The position numbers and the translations under genes are program-made. Shown here in pieces: positions 21,990 to 33,100 of a stretch of DNA of 64,000 nt (position 1 is its first letter; each line of letters begins with the position of its first letter). Origin of the DNA: Halichondria panicea (lineage: Eukaryota; Porifera; Demospongiae; Suberitida; Halichondriidae); the NCBI RefSeq assembly GCF_963675165.1, contig NC_087386.1:5839566-5903565 (forward strand). Direction: 5' to 3'. Below the pieces are notes generated by a model. That model was not told where the DNA came from, searched no databases, and was given only the letters and a program-made list of their open reading frames with translations.

Positions 21990-23780
21990 GGAGACAACAC
22001 GCACACTAGTGCAGTATAGGGGGGGTGGTCCACTGTGTGGGGGGAGACAACACGCACACTAGTGCAGTATAGGGGGGTGGTCCACTGTGTGGGGGGAGAC
22101 AACACGCACACTAGTGCAGTATGGGGGGGGTGGTCCACTGTGTGGGGGGAGACAACACGCACACTAGTGCAGTATAGGGGGGTGGTCCACTGTGTGGGGG
22201 GAGACAACACGCACACTAATGCAGTATGGGGGGGGTGGTCCACTGTGTGGGGGGAGACAACACGCACACTAGTGCAGTATAGGGGGGTGGTCCACTGTGT
22301 GGGGGGAGACAACACGCACACTAGTGCAGTATAGGGGGGGGTGGTCCACTGTGTGGGGGGAGACAACACGCACACTAGTGCAGTATAGGGGGGTGGTCCA
22401 CTGTGTGGGGGGAGACAACACGCACACTAGTGCAGTATAGGGGGGTGGTCCACTGTGTGGGGGAGACAACACGCACACTAGTGCAGTATAGGGGGGGTGG
22501 TCCACTGTGTGGGGGGAGACAACACGCACACTAGTGCAGTATAGGGGGGTGGTCCACTGTGTGGGGGGAGACAACACGCACACTAGTGCAGTATAGGGGG
22601 GTGGTCCACTGTGTGGGGGGAAACAACACGCACACTAGGTCCACTGTGTGGGGGGAGACAACACGCACACTAGTGCAGTATAGGGGGGATGGTCCACTGT
22701 GTGGGGGGAGACAACACGCACACTAGTGCAGTATAGGGGGGTGGTCCACTGTGTGGGGGGAGACAACACGCACACTAGGTCCACTGTGTGGGGGGAGACA
22801 ACACACACACTAATGCAGTATAGGGGGGTGGTCCACTGTGTGGGGGGAGACAACACGCACACTAATGCAGTGTAGGGGGGTGGTCCACTGTGTGGGGGGA
22901 GACAACACGCACACTAGTGCAGTATAGGGGGGTGGTCCACTGTGTGGGGGGAGACAACACGCACACTAATGCAGTATAGGGGGGTGGTCCACTGTGTGGG
23001 GGGAGACAACACACACACTAATGCAGTATAGGGGGGTGGTCCACCGTGTGGGGGGAGACAACACACACACACTAATGCAGTATAGGGGGTGGTCCACTGT
23101 GTGGGGGGAGACAACACACACACTAATGCAGTATAGGGGGGTGGTCCACTGTGTGGGGGGAGACAACACACACACTATTGCAGTATAGGGGGGTGGTCTA
23201 CTGTGTGGGGGGAGACAATACGCACACTAATGCAGTACAGGGGGGTGGTCCACTGTGTGGGAGGAGACAACACGCACACTAATGCAGTACAGGGGGGTGG
23301 TCCACTGTGTGGGGGGAGACAACACGCACACTAATGCAGTACAGGGGGGTGGTCCACTGTGTGGGGGGAGACAACACGCACACTAGTGCAGTATAGGGGG
23401 GGTGGTCCACTGTGTGGGGGGAGACAACACGCACACTAATGCAGTATAGGGGGGTGGTCCACTGTGTGGGGGGAGACAACACGCACACTAGTGCAGTATA
23501 GGGGGTGGTCCACTGTGTGGGGGGGAGACAACACGCACACTAATGCAGTATGGGGGGGGTGGTCCACTGTGTGGGGGGAGACAACACACACACTAATGCA
23601 GTATAGGGGGGTGGTCCACTGTGTGGGGGGAGACAACACACACACTAGTGCAGTATAGGGGGGTGGTCCACTGTGTGGGGGGAGACAATACACACACACA
23701 AATGCAGTATAGGGGGGGTGGTCCACTGTGTGGGGGGAGACAACACGCACACTAGTGCAGTATAGGGGGAGTGGTCCACT
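21990..23780. repeat. 52-bp minisatellite array 1 (about 34 units)
   Basis: The unit is GGGGGGTGGTCCACTGTGTG, then GGGGGAGACAACACGCACAC, then TAATGCAGTATA (or TAGTGCAGTATA). Two units (near 22636 and 22776) lack 17 bp so that CACACTAG runs into GTCCACTG. Left of the array is a broken ankyrin exon. Right of it is COLGALT intron sequence with an internal deletion relative to 43366. Confidence 0.95.
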
Positions 23781-23884
23781 GTGTTCACAGCAACAATGGA
23801 GCTACATCAGCACACACTGAGATGGCTACTGGCTATACTAACAAAGAGCAGATGACACCGCAGCCTTAAGGGGGAAGGACTTAC

Positions 23885-25346
23885 CAAGGTTGTCCAGCTT
23901 AAAGTTGAGGAAGTCCTGAGCAGCGTGGTCCAGGCTCTCATAGTCCAGGCTCTCATAGTCCTCTGAACCCAAACACCTCGGTGTTCAGAATGTGCATAGG
24001 CAGATCTACAGTGGAGGGAAGGGGACAATTCAAACTTGTTCTACATGTACATACATGTACCATAATAAAGTGCACAGGTCAGCAAATAATGTATTCAGTG
24101 CAAGCCTCGTACATATAGACAAGTTATCCCCTCCCTATGGACTGTACATGCACTGACTTACCTTTGCTGATCCATCAGAATCCCTAGTGTCCTAGCTGTT
24201 GTTCACCAGAAAGTTGTCACAGTCTAGCCGCTGGATAAACAACAATTGTATAGTTAATCTGAGCTAGATACTGTGGATACCAAAATTGCAATAACTAAAA
24301 CTGTATCTACTACTGTCTTGGGCAGACTAACAGTGGTTGAAATAAAGAGGTGGTCTGCTAACACAGGTCCAAACACATGCTATGGAGACTTTGGGCCCCA
24401 TTAACCTGGCTGTATTATAGAGGGTGACCTGCTTACAGGGTGACCACTATAGACAGGTTTCACTGTATCATAATGGCACAGTGCATCCAGCTTAGAGAGT
24501 AGATTACCACAAATTTGTGAGTAGCTGTACTTAAATGTAAATCTCTTTTGATTGGAACCTTTCTAAGAAATTGTGCTGATACTAATGTGTAGGTGAATGA
24601 CCAAGCTACAACATACTCAAAAATGTTTCCATGGAAACATAAGGTGGTGGGTTTGTGGTGATTAATAGAACAACAACAAATTGTTATAGTGATTGATAAA
24701 GGGCATTGGTTTGTGGTTTTCAGCTGCTGATGTCATCAAAACAGTAGAAAATAGTAATTATGTAGCTTTTCAGTGTTATCTCAACAATGGGATATAGGAT
24801 GTTCTTGGTATCAAAATGTAGCCCATTTATCCGTTAACTTACTACAAAAATTTGAAAGCTAAGCTATTAATTTGTCAGAAGTTATTACTCTAACCAAAAG
24901 TGTACCTGAAAACCAGTAAATCATGAATTATAAACACTATGAACATAATGTAACACCCATAAAGGGATAGTCAGGATACCTAAACCATTAAACAACTATG
25001 TGAGGAAGTCTAGGACCTTAGCTGTACAAGATTACTGTTTTCATGGTCATTCACCTACACATTGGTATCAACACCATTTCTTAGAAATGTTCCGATCAAA
25101 AGATATTTACATTTAAGTACAGCTACTCACAAATTTGTGGTAATCTACTCTCTAAGCTGGATGCACTATAGGTCGTTACAATAGATGGGCCAGGAACGAG
25201 GCTAGAGATGGCGACACTGATAACTCACAAAGAGGTAGTCTGCCCCTGAACGCCTGGCCGCCTCCAGACCTTCCTGTCTCAGCAGGGCAACATGGACAAA
25301 CCTCTCGTCATGCTCCTCGAAAGGGTCATGGTTCGGATACAGCCAG
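23885..25346 (-). pseudogene. COLGALT: COLGALT-like fragment, copy 2 (chimeric)
   Basis: Exon remnants are 25229-25346 (FEEHDERFVHVA and ADYLF), 24162-24230 (DCDNF exon with a 4-bp insertion) and 23885-24005 (NTEVFGF exon with the shared 11-bp deletion and 15-bp duplication). The 5' edge at about 25346 passes directly into SLC27A-like coding sequence. Exons 4 and 5 are missing, and a 689-bp inverted-repeat element sits in the intron. Confidence 0.75.
24480..25168. mobile_element. 689-bp inverted-repeat element in a COLGALT-like intron
   Basis: AGTGCATCCAGCTTAGAGAG at the left is matched by its reverse complement at the right end. The similarity runs inward for about 130 bp with scattered changes (TTACCACAAATTTGTGAGTA, TGTGTAGGTGAATGACCA). 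The core between has no reading frame of note. A truncated copy lies at 27542-27940, and another begins at 63969 and leaves the window. Confidence 0.8.
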
Positions 25347-25774
25347 GGGGTTGGGCCAACACGTAGCGATTCAACTCCCCAATCGTGCACACCATCTGCA
25401 CAGTGGGGGAGTAAGTGGATATAAATGAAGTGATGTCACCCGTACACAGTGATACATAGCTCAAGTTGTGTAGTGAAAGCAAAGGCAAGAATAGCTGAAA
25501 TCATAACAACACGTACTGTCTATCTAAGACATTAATGTAAGTGGGTCAGCCCCAGTCAATTAGCCAACTCACAGTGCAGTTGTACTTTGCACTATCGGTC
25601 CAAAAGTGTTTGGCAGAGAACTTCTTCCTAATGACGAGAATGGCTCCTGTGTAGATCATAGGCCCTCCACCGTGTGCGAGGCCGTGGGAATGGTAGAGGG
25701 GCAGGACAGAGTACACACAGTCACTGTCAGTCACTCCTCCGGCAATCACAAAGAAAGTAGGAGAACGAAACAAT
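25347..25774 (-). pseudogene. SLC27A: SLC27A-like exons, copy 2 (fused to COLGALT)
   Basis: Exon 25573-25774 encodes DCVYSVLPLYHSHG and VIRKKFSAKHFW, the acyl-CoA synthetase/fatty-acid transporter core between the AMP-binding motif and the GEL.RY block. The next exon piece, 25347-25395, encodes MVCTIGELNRYVLAQPP. It then switches within the exon to COLGALT sequence (WLYPN). The enzyme activates long and very long fatty acids at membranes. This copy lacks both ends. Confidence 0.7.
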
Positions 25775-26067
25775 CTGTGAGAGAGAGGGACGGGATTAGT
25801 ACACTCTGATACTCAAGGTGTGTGTGTGTGAGGTATCTAGTGGTGGGGTAACTGAGATAATAAGGTGCAATTCTGTACACAATAATAACAGACTGAAATG
25901 ATAAAATCCACAGATATATGCAGCTAGCTAGCTAGATGGTCGTTGAAAGGTACGTGACTTAGAAGATCTGACGCCTCTCAGATCCAGACACATGAGAGTA
26001 GTGACAATGATATCTTAGCCAGCTGATGGAGGTATCTATTGTAGGGTGGGAGGGTACTCACACTTAC

Positions 26068-26117
26068 CATGAACTGTGTTGCCTATACAGTAGGTCTTTA
26101 GATTCTCCATTCGCCAT
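26068..26117 (-). other. Small exon-like segment, copy 2
   Basis: Same 16-codon segment as 316-365 (MANGESKDLLYRQ), with the same ATG context and a GTAAGT donor. Function unknown. Confidence 0.3.
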
Positions 26118-26216
26118 GGTGGTCCAAGACACATCATGCAAGTCCTTGAATTTATTTACGTGTCTGATTTGGTAAAGATCATTAAGCCTCTGAAATGCAC
26201 TGCGGTTACCGGATAC

Positions 26217-26340
26217 CTAGATTGTTGTTGATTCTCAGTCACATCTTGAGGTAGGTTGCCATCACAATCTGCAATGTCTGTTCTTGCTTTGGCCACTTGC
26301 AGTAGATAAGAGATGACAGCATGATGATCACATGACACAG
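26217..26340 (-). pseudogene. ACBD6: ACBD6-like last ankyrin exon, copy 2
   Basis: A 124-bp exon nearly identical to 431-554 (VISYLLQVAKARTDIADCDG, then NLPQDVTE). The frame is open. It could splice from the ankyrin exon at 28111-28230, but COLGALT remnants lie between them, which makes a working gene doubtful. Confidence 0.55.
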
Positions 26341-26967
26341 CTGTAGAGGAAATACAATCAATCAACCAAAATTCCTTCTGAAAATTAATTATGTCAGTAC
26401 AAAATTAAAATTTACCAGAAGAGGACCCGGTGGATTACACATTCCCCCCCTCCCCACTAAACCATGTGTGATTTACCATTCTGCTTTCCCAGTGAAGTGT
26501 AACCATCCATCTAAGCTGGTCTCTGGTTACAGCAGTCTCATTCATTAGCCTGTATGCATGGAAGCAAAACAGTTAGAGAGTTGTTCATGTGTTGTACCAA
26601 AACAGAAGATGACAAATCTGACATCTTTGGGTACAATAGTATGGTAATCACTGATCTAATTTAACACAATAGATACCGTACAGCGGGAAAATTTCGTGAC
26701 TATGTGGTACAGCAAAGAAAGTAGAGCTAAAAAGAAAGGGGGATCCATATTACTAGAATAATTTATTGGCCTTTACAAATGAGCAGACCCTTTGCGATCT
26801 AACTATTGCGTTCTGGCAAAGATAGTGTGTATTTACTAGTAATAATTTAGGTTTTGCGATTTTATTGTTGCGAATTGATCAACCCTCGCCAAGTTCGCAT
26901 AATTATGTTTGATGCTTGCAAAACATTAGTGATACAGAGAGTGTCTAGTGGGCAAGTAGTGGCTTAC

Positions 26968-27295
26968 CAAGGTTGTCCAGCTTAAAGTGCAGACAGCGTA
27001 GTCCAGGCTCTCATAGTCCTCTGGTTTGACCATGAACCCAAACACCTCGGTGTTCAGAATGTGCATAGGCAGATCTACAGTGGAGGGAAGGGGATAATTC
27101 AAACTTGTTCTACATGTACATACATGTACCATAATAAAGTCCACAGGTCAGCAAATAATGTATTCAGTGCAAGCCTCGTACATATAGACAAGTTATCCCC
27201 TCCCTATGGACTGTACACGCACTGACTTACCTTTGCTGATCCATCAGAATCCGTAGTGTCCTGTTGTTCACCAGAAAGTTGTCACAGTCTAGCCG
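26968..27295 (-). pseudogene. COLGALT: COLGALT-like fragment, copy 3
   Basis: Exon 27231-27295 is intact (DCDNFLVNNRTLRILMDQQ). Exon 26968-27074 retains NTEVFGFMVKPEDYESLD but is about 10 bp shorter than the open version at 63386-63502, so its end is out of frame. Exons 1, 2, 4 and 5 are absent. Confidence 0.7.
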
Positions 27296-28110
27296 CTGGA
27301 TAAACAACAATTGTATAGTTAATCTGAGCTAGATACTGTGGATACCAAAATTGCAATAACTAAAACTGTATCTACTACTGTCTTGGGCAGACTAACAGTG
27401 GTTGAAATAAAGAGGTGGTCTGCTAACACAGGTCCAAACACATGCTATGGAGACTTTGGGACTCATTAACCTGGCTGTATTATAGAGGGTGACCTGCTTA
27501 CAGGCTGACCACTATAGACAGGTTTCACTGTATCATAATGGCACAGTGCATCCAGCTTAGAGAGTAGATTACCACAAATTTGTGAGTAGCTGTACTTAAA
27601 TGTAAATCTCGGAACGTTTCTAAGAAATTGTGCTGATACTAATGTGTAGGTGAATGACCAAGCTACAACATACTCAAAAATGTTTCCATGGAAACATAAG
27701 GTGGTGGGTTTGTGGTGATTAATAGAACAACAACAAATTGTTATAGTGGTTGATAAAGCTGCATTGGTTTGTGGTTTGCAGCTGCTGATGTCATGAGTAA
27801 TTATGTAGCTTTTCAGTGTTATCTCAACAATGGGATATAGGATGTTCTTGGTATCAAAATGTAGCCCATTTATCTGTTAACTTACTACAGAAATTTGAAA
27901 GCTAAGCTATTAATTTGTCAGAAGTTATTACTCTATTAATGCAAATAGAAAAAGATCTCCAAGGTTACCATAGATACACAGCCAAACTGACTTCCCTCAC
28001 TATTCAGTAGAGGGAGCATTGGACTCAAACAAAGATCTACAAACAGACAGCTAGCTTCAACATGTATTAACACACAAGCACCCTCTGTAAAGGAATACTC
28101 CATCTCTCAC

Positions 28111-28230
28111 CATAATGAAGAGGTGTCTGATTGTCTGTGTCCTCAATATTAACATCTGCTCCCCTCTTCACAAGTAGTTTCACCATGTTCAGGTTGCCAC
28201 GGTCACAGGCCCAGTGAAGAAGACCATCCC
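28111..28230 (-). pseudogene. ACBD6: ACBD6-like ankyrin exon (LLHWACDRG)
   Basis: It encodes LLHWACDRGNLNMVKLLVKR and GADVNIEDTDNQTPLHY, close to the ACBD6 ankyrin LLHWACDRGHKELV.VLL. One G is missing near its 5' edge (GGATGGTC, against GGATGGGTC at 37.57 kb), so joining from the exon ending at 28459 loses frame by one base. Confidence 0.6.
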
Positions 28231-28458
28231 CTGTATCATGAAATGCATCTCTATAATTATACATGTGCAAGTATGTGTACAGCATTCTACAATTAGCATT
28301 AGTCTCAAACATTCAACACGCTCAGTTAGTTCAAATTATACAGCAATTTTCTTATAATTGGAGAGTCTTTTCAGAATGTGTATATCAACTATATAACTAT
28401 TTTGGCACATAATTACAGGAATAAACTATATTATAACATTATTAACCTGTCTACTCAC

Positions 28459-29258
28459 CTCTTGGTCAGTTTGATTGACATTGGTGTCAGAGAGTAGAGA
28501 TCGTAATTTCTTTTCATTCCCCTCCTTACACCAGTCGAACATTGTTGTCTTGTCGTCAGTTAGTGCCTCCTCTGTGTCTCATCCAGCCAGAGTGCTTCCC
28601 TGCATGACCAGAGTCCCCACAATGGCAGCCATTCCAGCACGCCCCTCGTTACCAGGCACCTCAACACCGTATACCACCACATCCGTCAACTTCAACACAG
28701 TAGCAATACGAGTCTCAACCTCTGCCGTGGATACGTTCTCCCCCTTCCAACGAAACGTGTCCCCAGATCGATCACACAAATACACCAAATCTTCCTCGTC
28801 AATGCGCATTATGTCTCCAGTTCTGAAAAAGCATCTCCTGCTTTGAAACAATTCCTAAGAATTTTTTTGCCGAGTTCTCTTTGTTTCGATATCCGTAGAA
28901 AGGAAGACTTTAGTAGGTTCGCTCACACCACACTCGACACAGAAACCATTCTCATCTCTTAGGTAATCGCCAGTCTCCGGATGAAGCTTCAGGATAGTGA
29001 CGTTTTGAAGGGATGGTACAAACAGTGGGAGAGCTCCAACAGATTCTGGCTTGTTGTCAATGTTGATAATACCAAAGTTGCCCTCAGTAGAGCCATAAAC
29101 TCGATAATGTGATCCACTTCAAATCGTTTCTGGAATTCCAGCCACAGCTATTTTCTGATCCCTGCAGTGATGATTAGACGTACTTTGTGTTGTGTGTCAG
29201 TGGGTTGAGGGGGTTGGGCCAACACGTAGCGATTCAACTCCCCAATCGTGCACACCAT
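28459..29258 (-). pseudogene. SLC27A: SLC27A-like C-terminal half running into ankyrin sequence
   Basis: One 800-bp intronless stretch encodes, in order, GELNRYVLAQPP, the EF(Y)GSTEGNFG adenylation motif, TGDYLRDENG, and TGDIMRIDEED. It continues with SGDTFRWKGENVSTAEVE and VVVYGVEVPGNEGRAGMAA, the FATP signature region. The same frame then has a TGA near 28596-28600, followed by MFDWCKEGNEKKL, which resembles the ankyrin entry of ACBD6. Lesions are a stop at 29148-29150 and one-base losses near 29099, 28900 and 28826, all in A/T runs. It reads as a truncated FATP pseudogene joined to an ACBD6-like piece. Confidence 0.75.
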
Positions 29259-29437
29259 CTGCACAGTGGGGAAGTAAGTGGATATAAATGAAGTGATGTC
29301 ACCCGTACACAGTGATACATAGCTCAAGTTGTGTAGTGAAAGCAAAGGCAAGAATAGCTGAAAGCATATAACAATACGTACTGTCTATCTAAGACATTAA
29401 TGTAAGTGGGTCAGCCCCAGTCAATTAGCCAACTCAC

Positions 29438-29639
29438 AGTGCAGTTGTACTTTGCACTATTGGTCCAAAAGTGTTTGGCAGAGAACTTTTTCCTAATGAC
29501 GAGAGTGGCTCCTGTGTAGATCATAGGCCCTCCACTGTGTGCGAGGCCGTGGGAATGGTAGAGGGGCAGGACAGAGTACACACAGTCACTGTCAATCACT
29601 CTTCCGGCAATCACAAAGAAAGTAGGAGAACGAAACAAT
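29438..29639 (-). pseudogene. SLC27A: SLC27A-like central exon, copy 3
   Basis: A 202-bp exon with an open frame: LFRSPTFFVIAG, DCVYSVLPLYHSHG, VIRKKFSAKHFW, YNCTV. It corresponds to the FATP region DIVYDCLPLYHS...VIRKKFSASRFW...YNCTIV. It would splice to the 28459-29258 exon (YNCT|MVCTIGEL). The N-terminal third of the enzyme, including the TSGTTG motif, is not found upstream. Confidence 0.7.
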
Positions 29640-29932
29640 CTGTGAGAGAGAGGGACGAGATTAGTACACTCTGATACTCAAGATGTGTGTGTGTGAGGTA
29701 TCTAGTGGTGGGGTAGCTGAGATAATAAGGTACAATTCTGTACACAATAATAACAGACTGAAATTATAAAATCCACAGATATATGCAGCTAGCTAACTAG
29801 ATGGTCGTTGAAAGGTACGTGACTTAGAAGATCTGACACCTCTCAGATCCAGACACATGAGAGTAGTGAGAATGATATCTTAGCCAGCTGATGGAGGTAT
29901 CTATTGTAGGGTGGGAGGGTACTCACACTTAC

Positions 29933-29982
29933 CATGAATTGTGTTGCCTATACAGTAGGTCTTTAGATTCTCCATTCGCCAT
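29933..29982 (-). other. Small exon-like segment, copy 3
   Basis: Same as 316-365. Its ATG (29980-29982) is 187 bp from the kinase B ATG, in the head-to-head position that COLGALT exon 1 takes beside genes A and C. Confidence 0.3.
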
Positions 29983-30169
29983 GGTCCAAGACTCATCATG
30001 CAAGTCCTCTCTGGTCCTCTCTGCATTTATTGATTTGGTAAAGATCATTTAGTTTCTGAAATACACCGCGGTTACTGAACACCAATTATTTGGGCATGTG
30101 CAGTAAGAAAATGTGTCATAAGACCAACGAACACAACGAGATACTCCCCTTTTTCTGTAAAACTCCAAA
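29983..30169. promoter_or_regulatory. Upstream region of kinase B
   Basis: A short interval before the gene B ATG. It contains GGGCATGTGCAGTAAG, a one-base variant of the NRF1-like site found before genes A and C. Confidence 0.35.
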
Positions 30170-33100
30170 ATGGCTACAAGAAGTGACCTTGATGCTCTGG
30201 TGGTCCAGGTGGAAGGATTGGGTCTACAGGAGAACCAAGCTGGTCATGGGGCTTATGGCTGTGTCTTTAGAGTGACGGTGAATGGAAGACACTGCATTGC
30301 TAAGAAAATCCACACTATATTGCTCCTACAAGATCAAGAGAGGATTTTAACAAATTTCTGCAATGAATGTCGTATTCTGAGCGGTCTGGATCACCCCAAC
30401 ATAGTCAACTTTGTTGGCGTCCATTACGGCCGCGATAAGAACGACATCAGTCTAATAATGGAGAGGCTTCATTCTGACTTGGCTAATTTTGTTGAAACCC
30501 ATCGAGACACGAATATCGCCACTAGAATCCGTATCCTGTATGATGTATCCAAGGGCCTTCACTATCTCCACTGTCTGACCCCTCCCCTCATCCATCGTGA
30601 CCTCACTGCTCCCAACATCCTGCTCACTGAGGACCTCACTGCCAAGATCGGAGACCTGGGTGTCTCCAGGTATGTGGACCTGGACAGATTGACTCATGTT
30701 CTGACAAGTGTCCCGGGAAATCCAACCTACATGCCTCCCGAGTGTCATGGAGAAGAGCCAACCTACACTACCAAGCTGGACATCTTTTCATTCGGTCATC
30801 TCATCATTCACACTGTTATCGGTGATTTCCCTAAAGTCAACGACGTTCCTCAAAGTCTTTACAACTATATCAACTCTTTCTGGGGACAGGTGGAGCTCAT
30901 GCGTCGAAGCACTGCTGTCCATGGTGACAAAATGGGGGAGAAACACGCTCTTTATCCTCTTGTTGTTAGCTGCCTCCATGATCGACCTCAACAGAGACCA
31001 TCAGTTGACGAAGTGATTGTCTCACTCAGAAAGCTGTGTCTACAGCACCCCAGGATGGTACGTGAGTGAGTGGGTGGAGGTATCAAATGTGCATTGTCAG
31101 CTTATATAGTGTTAGTGTCGACTGTATGCTGGTACTTTTGTGTGGTTGGCTATAGAATCTTGAACAGTATATAACATGTACATACAATTTGTGTCATTCC
31201 ATCTTTTGGGTGTATTTTACTGATAATGTATTTTCTCCCAGGCATTTCTGGAAGCTTGTAAGACGGGTGATGTGGGTGTGGTTCTGGAGCTACTGGAGTG
31301 TGGGGCTGATCCCAACCAGGCAGACAAGGTGAGGGGAATACTGTCTACAGTGCCAATATGTCCGTTGGTTGATGATCTTGTCTCCACAGGATGGTGTAAC
31401 TGCTCTTCACTGGGCTAGTAATAATGGACATGATGAGATAGTGAGGGTCCTCTTAACAGCCAAAGCTACAGTCAACACTCAGACCAAGGTTGGTTTTGTT
31501 GTACAAACACATTTCCCACAACATGCTGTTTACTTTGTTTTCCTCCTATGTACAGTCGGGACGGACCCCTCTTTACACCGCCAGTTTCAATGGTCACCAG
31601 AAATGTATGGAGCTCCTAATCGATGCTGGGGCCAATGTTGATGTACCCAGAGAGGTGAGTGTAAGTAGCTGTACACACATAGCCTCGATTCCAGGCCGAT
31701 TAAAGTACGGCCTGGTACTTATTGCATGGTGATAGTGAGCATGTGATAGTTTATTCTCCAGAATCTGGGGAATCCCCTTTTTTCTTTCTTTCTATCTATG
31801 TACATCAGCTTAGCTCTCTATTGCGTTGTTCCAGAAGTCTTTCACACTAGTCTGATGCCAGAATAGGTTCTCATCCACCTCTATGACGGCTGTATGGTCA
31901 GGATGTCTTAGCTTAGATCTGTACAGGCTATGGGAAGTGTATGGTGCCTCTTGACTGCTTCTTGCGAAGACAACCTGGCTATAGGACCATCGTAGACGTA
32001 GATGAGAGCCTCCAAACTAGTGTTCAAGCCTTCTAAGCAATAGATACAGCTTCACGGAACTCAGTATGGAGATAAAATATTACGGAACATATTCTTAGTA
32101 AAGGGACTAAATTACGGGTTCACAGAACTCAGTATGGAGATAAAATATTACGGAACATATTCTTAGTAAAGGGACTAAATTACGGGTACTAAGGTTTTAC
32201 GTTCGTAGTACGATTACCCATATTCTGAAGGTACCAGGCTGTATTTTAATGCGGCCTGGAATCGAGGCTACTATACACACATCTCAGAGGCCACTAGCCA
32301 CAGAGCCTCCCCATGTTCTGTTGGCCTGGTCCATTAGACACCAGAGCTAGTCATGTTTGTATAGAGAGCACTGGTAGTTGGTGTACTGAGGTACGACACG
32401 CATCTCATGATCTATTCAAAAAAATTTTACGTTGTTTTCAATGTAGTGTGTTCCCCACAATAACTCTTACTAAAGCTCAAGTATAGTATATACAGTTTAG
32501 ACCTAGATCTAACTGTTTCCGTCGCTGAACCTGTAAACGTCATTACAATGGAATATTTAAGTAAAAACAGTGTCATACCTCCTCTGCCCTGACATTAGCG
32601 TAGATAGTCATGTGATATTGTATGAGTGATATTGTGTAATGAGTGGATCTGTACTATCTTGACTCTCTGTACAGGGTGGAGGCACTGCATTGATGGTAGC
32701 TGCTCAGAATGGTCATGTGAGGGCAGTGGAAGTCTTGATTGCTGCCAAGGCTGGAATTGACATTCAAAATAAGGTGAGATTTACTAGAGTAGTGGATTGA
32801 GTAGTGGATTAGCTGGTCCAGTTGCCGGTTAGTGTAAAGCTGGAATGCGGAATAGAACGGAATATGGAATGACTAAAAAGAGAGCTGCTGATGGTGCTCT
32901 GTATTTTTTTAGTGTAGTATGACTTAAATACTTGTCAGGGTGTCATACAGGGGGGGAAAGGGGGGGATAGCTCCAATTCCCCCCCCCTTTCAATTATGAC
33001 TGAGTGTCCATAGCTGGGTATTGAAATAACGGTTGACCTTTTTTTAGCAACATTTTCTGGTTACTTTTCTCATTTCCCCCCTCTACTTCAAAATCCTATA

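Noticed and set aside
28475-28846. Plus-strand 123-codon frame
   Set aside because: Antisense of the SLC27A-like signature region, which matches a known family on the minus strand.
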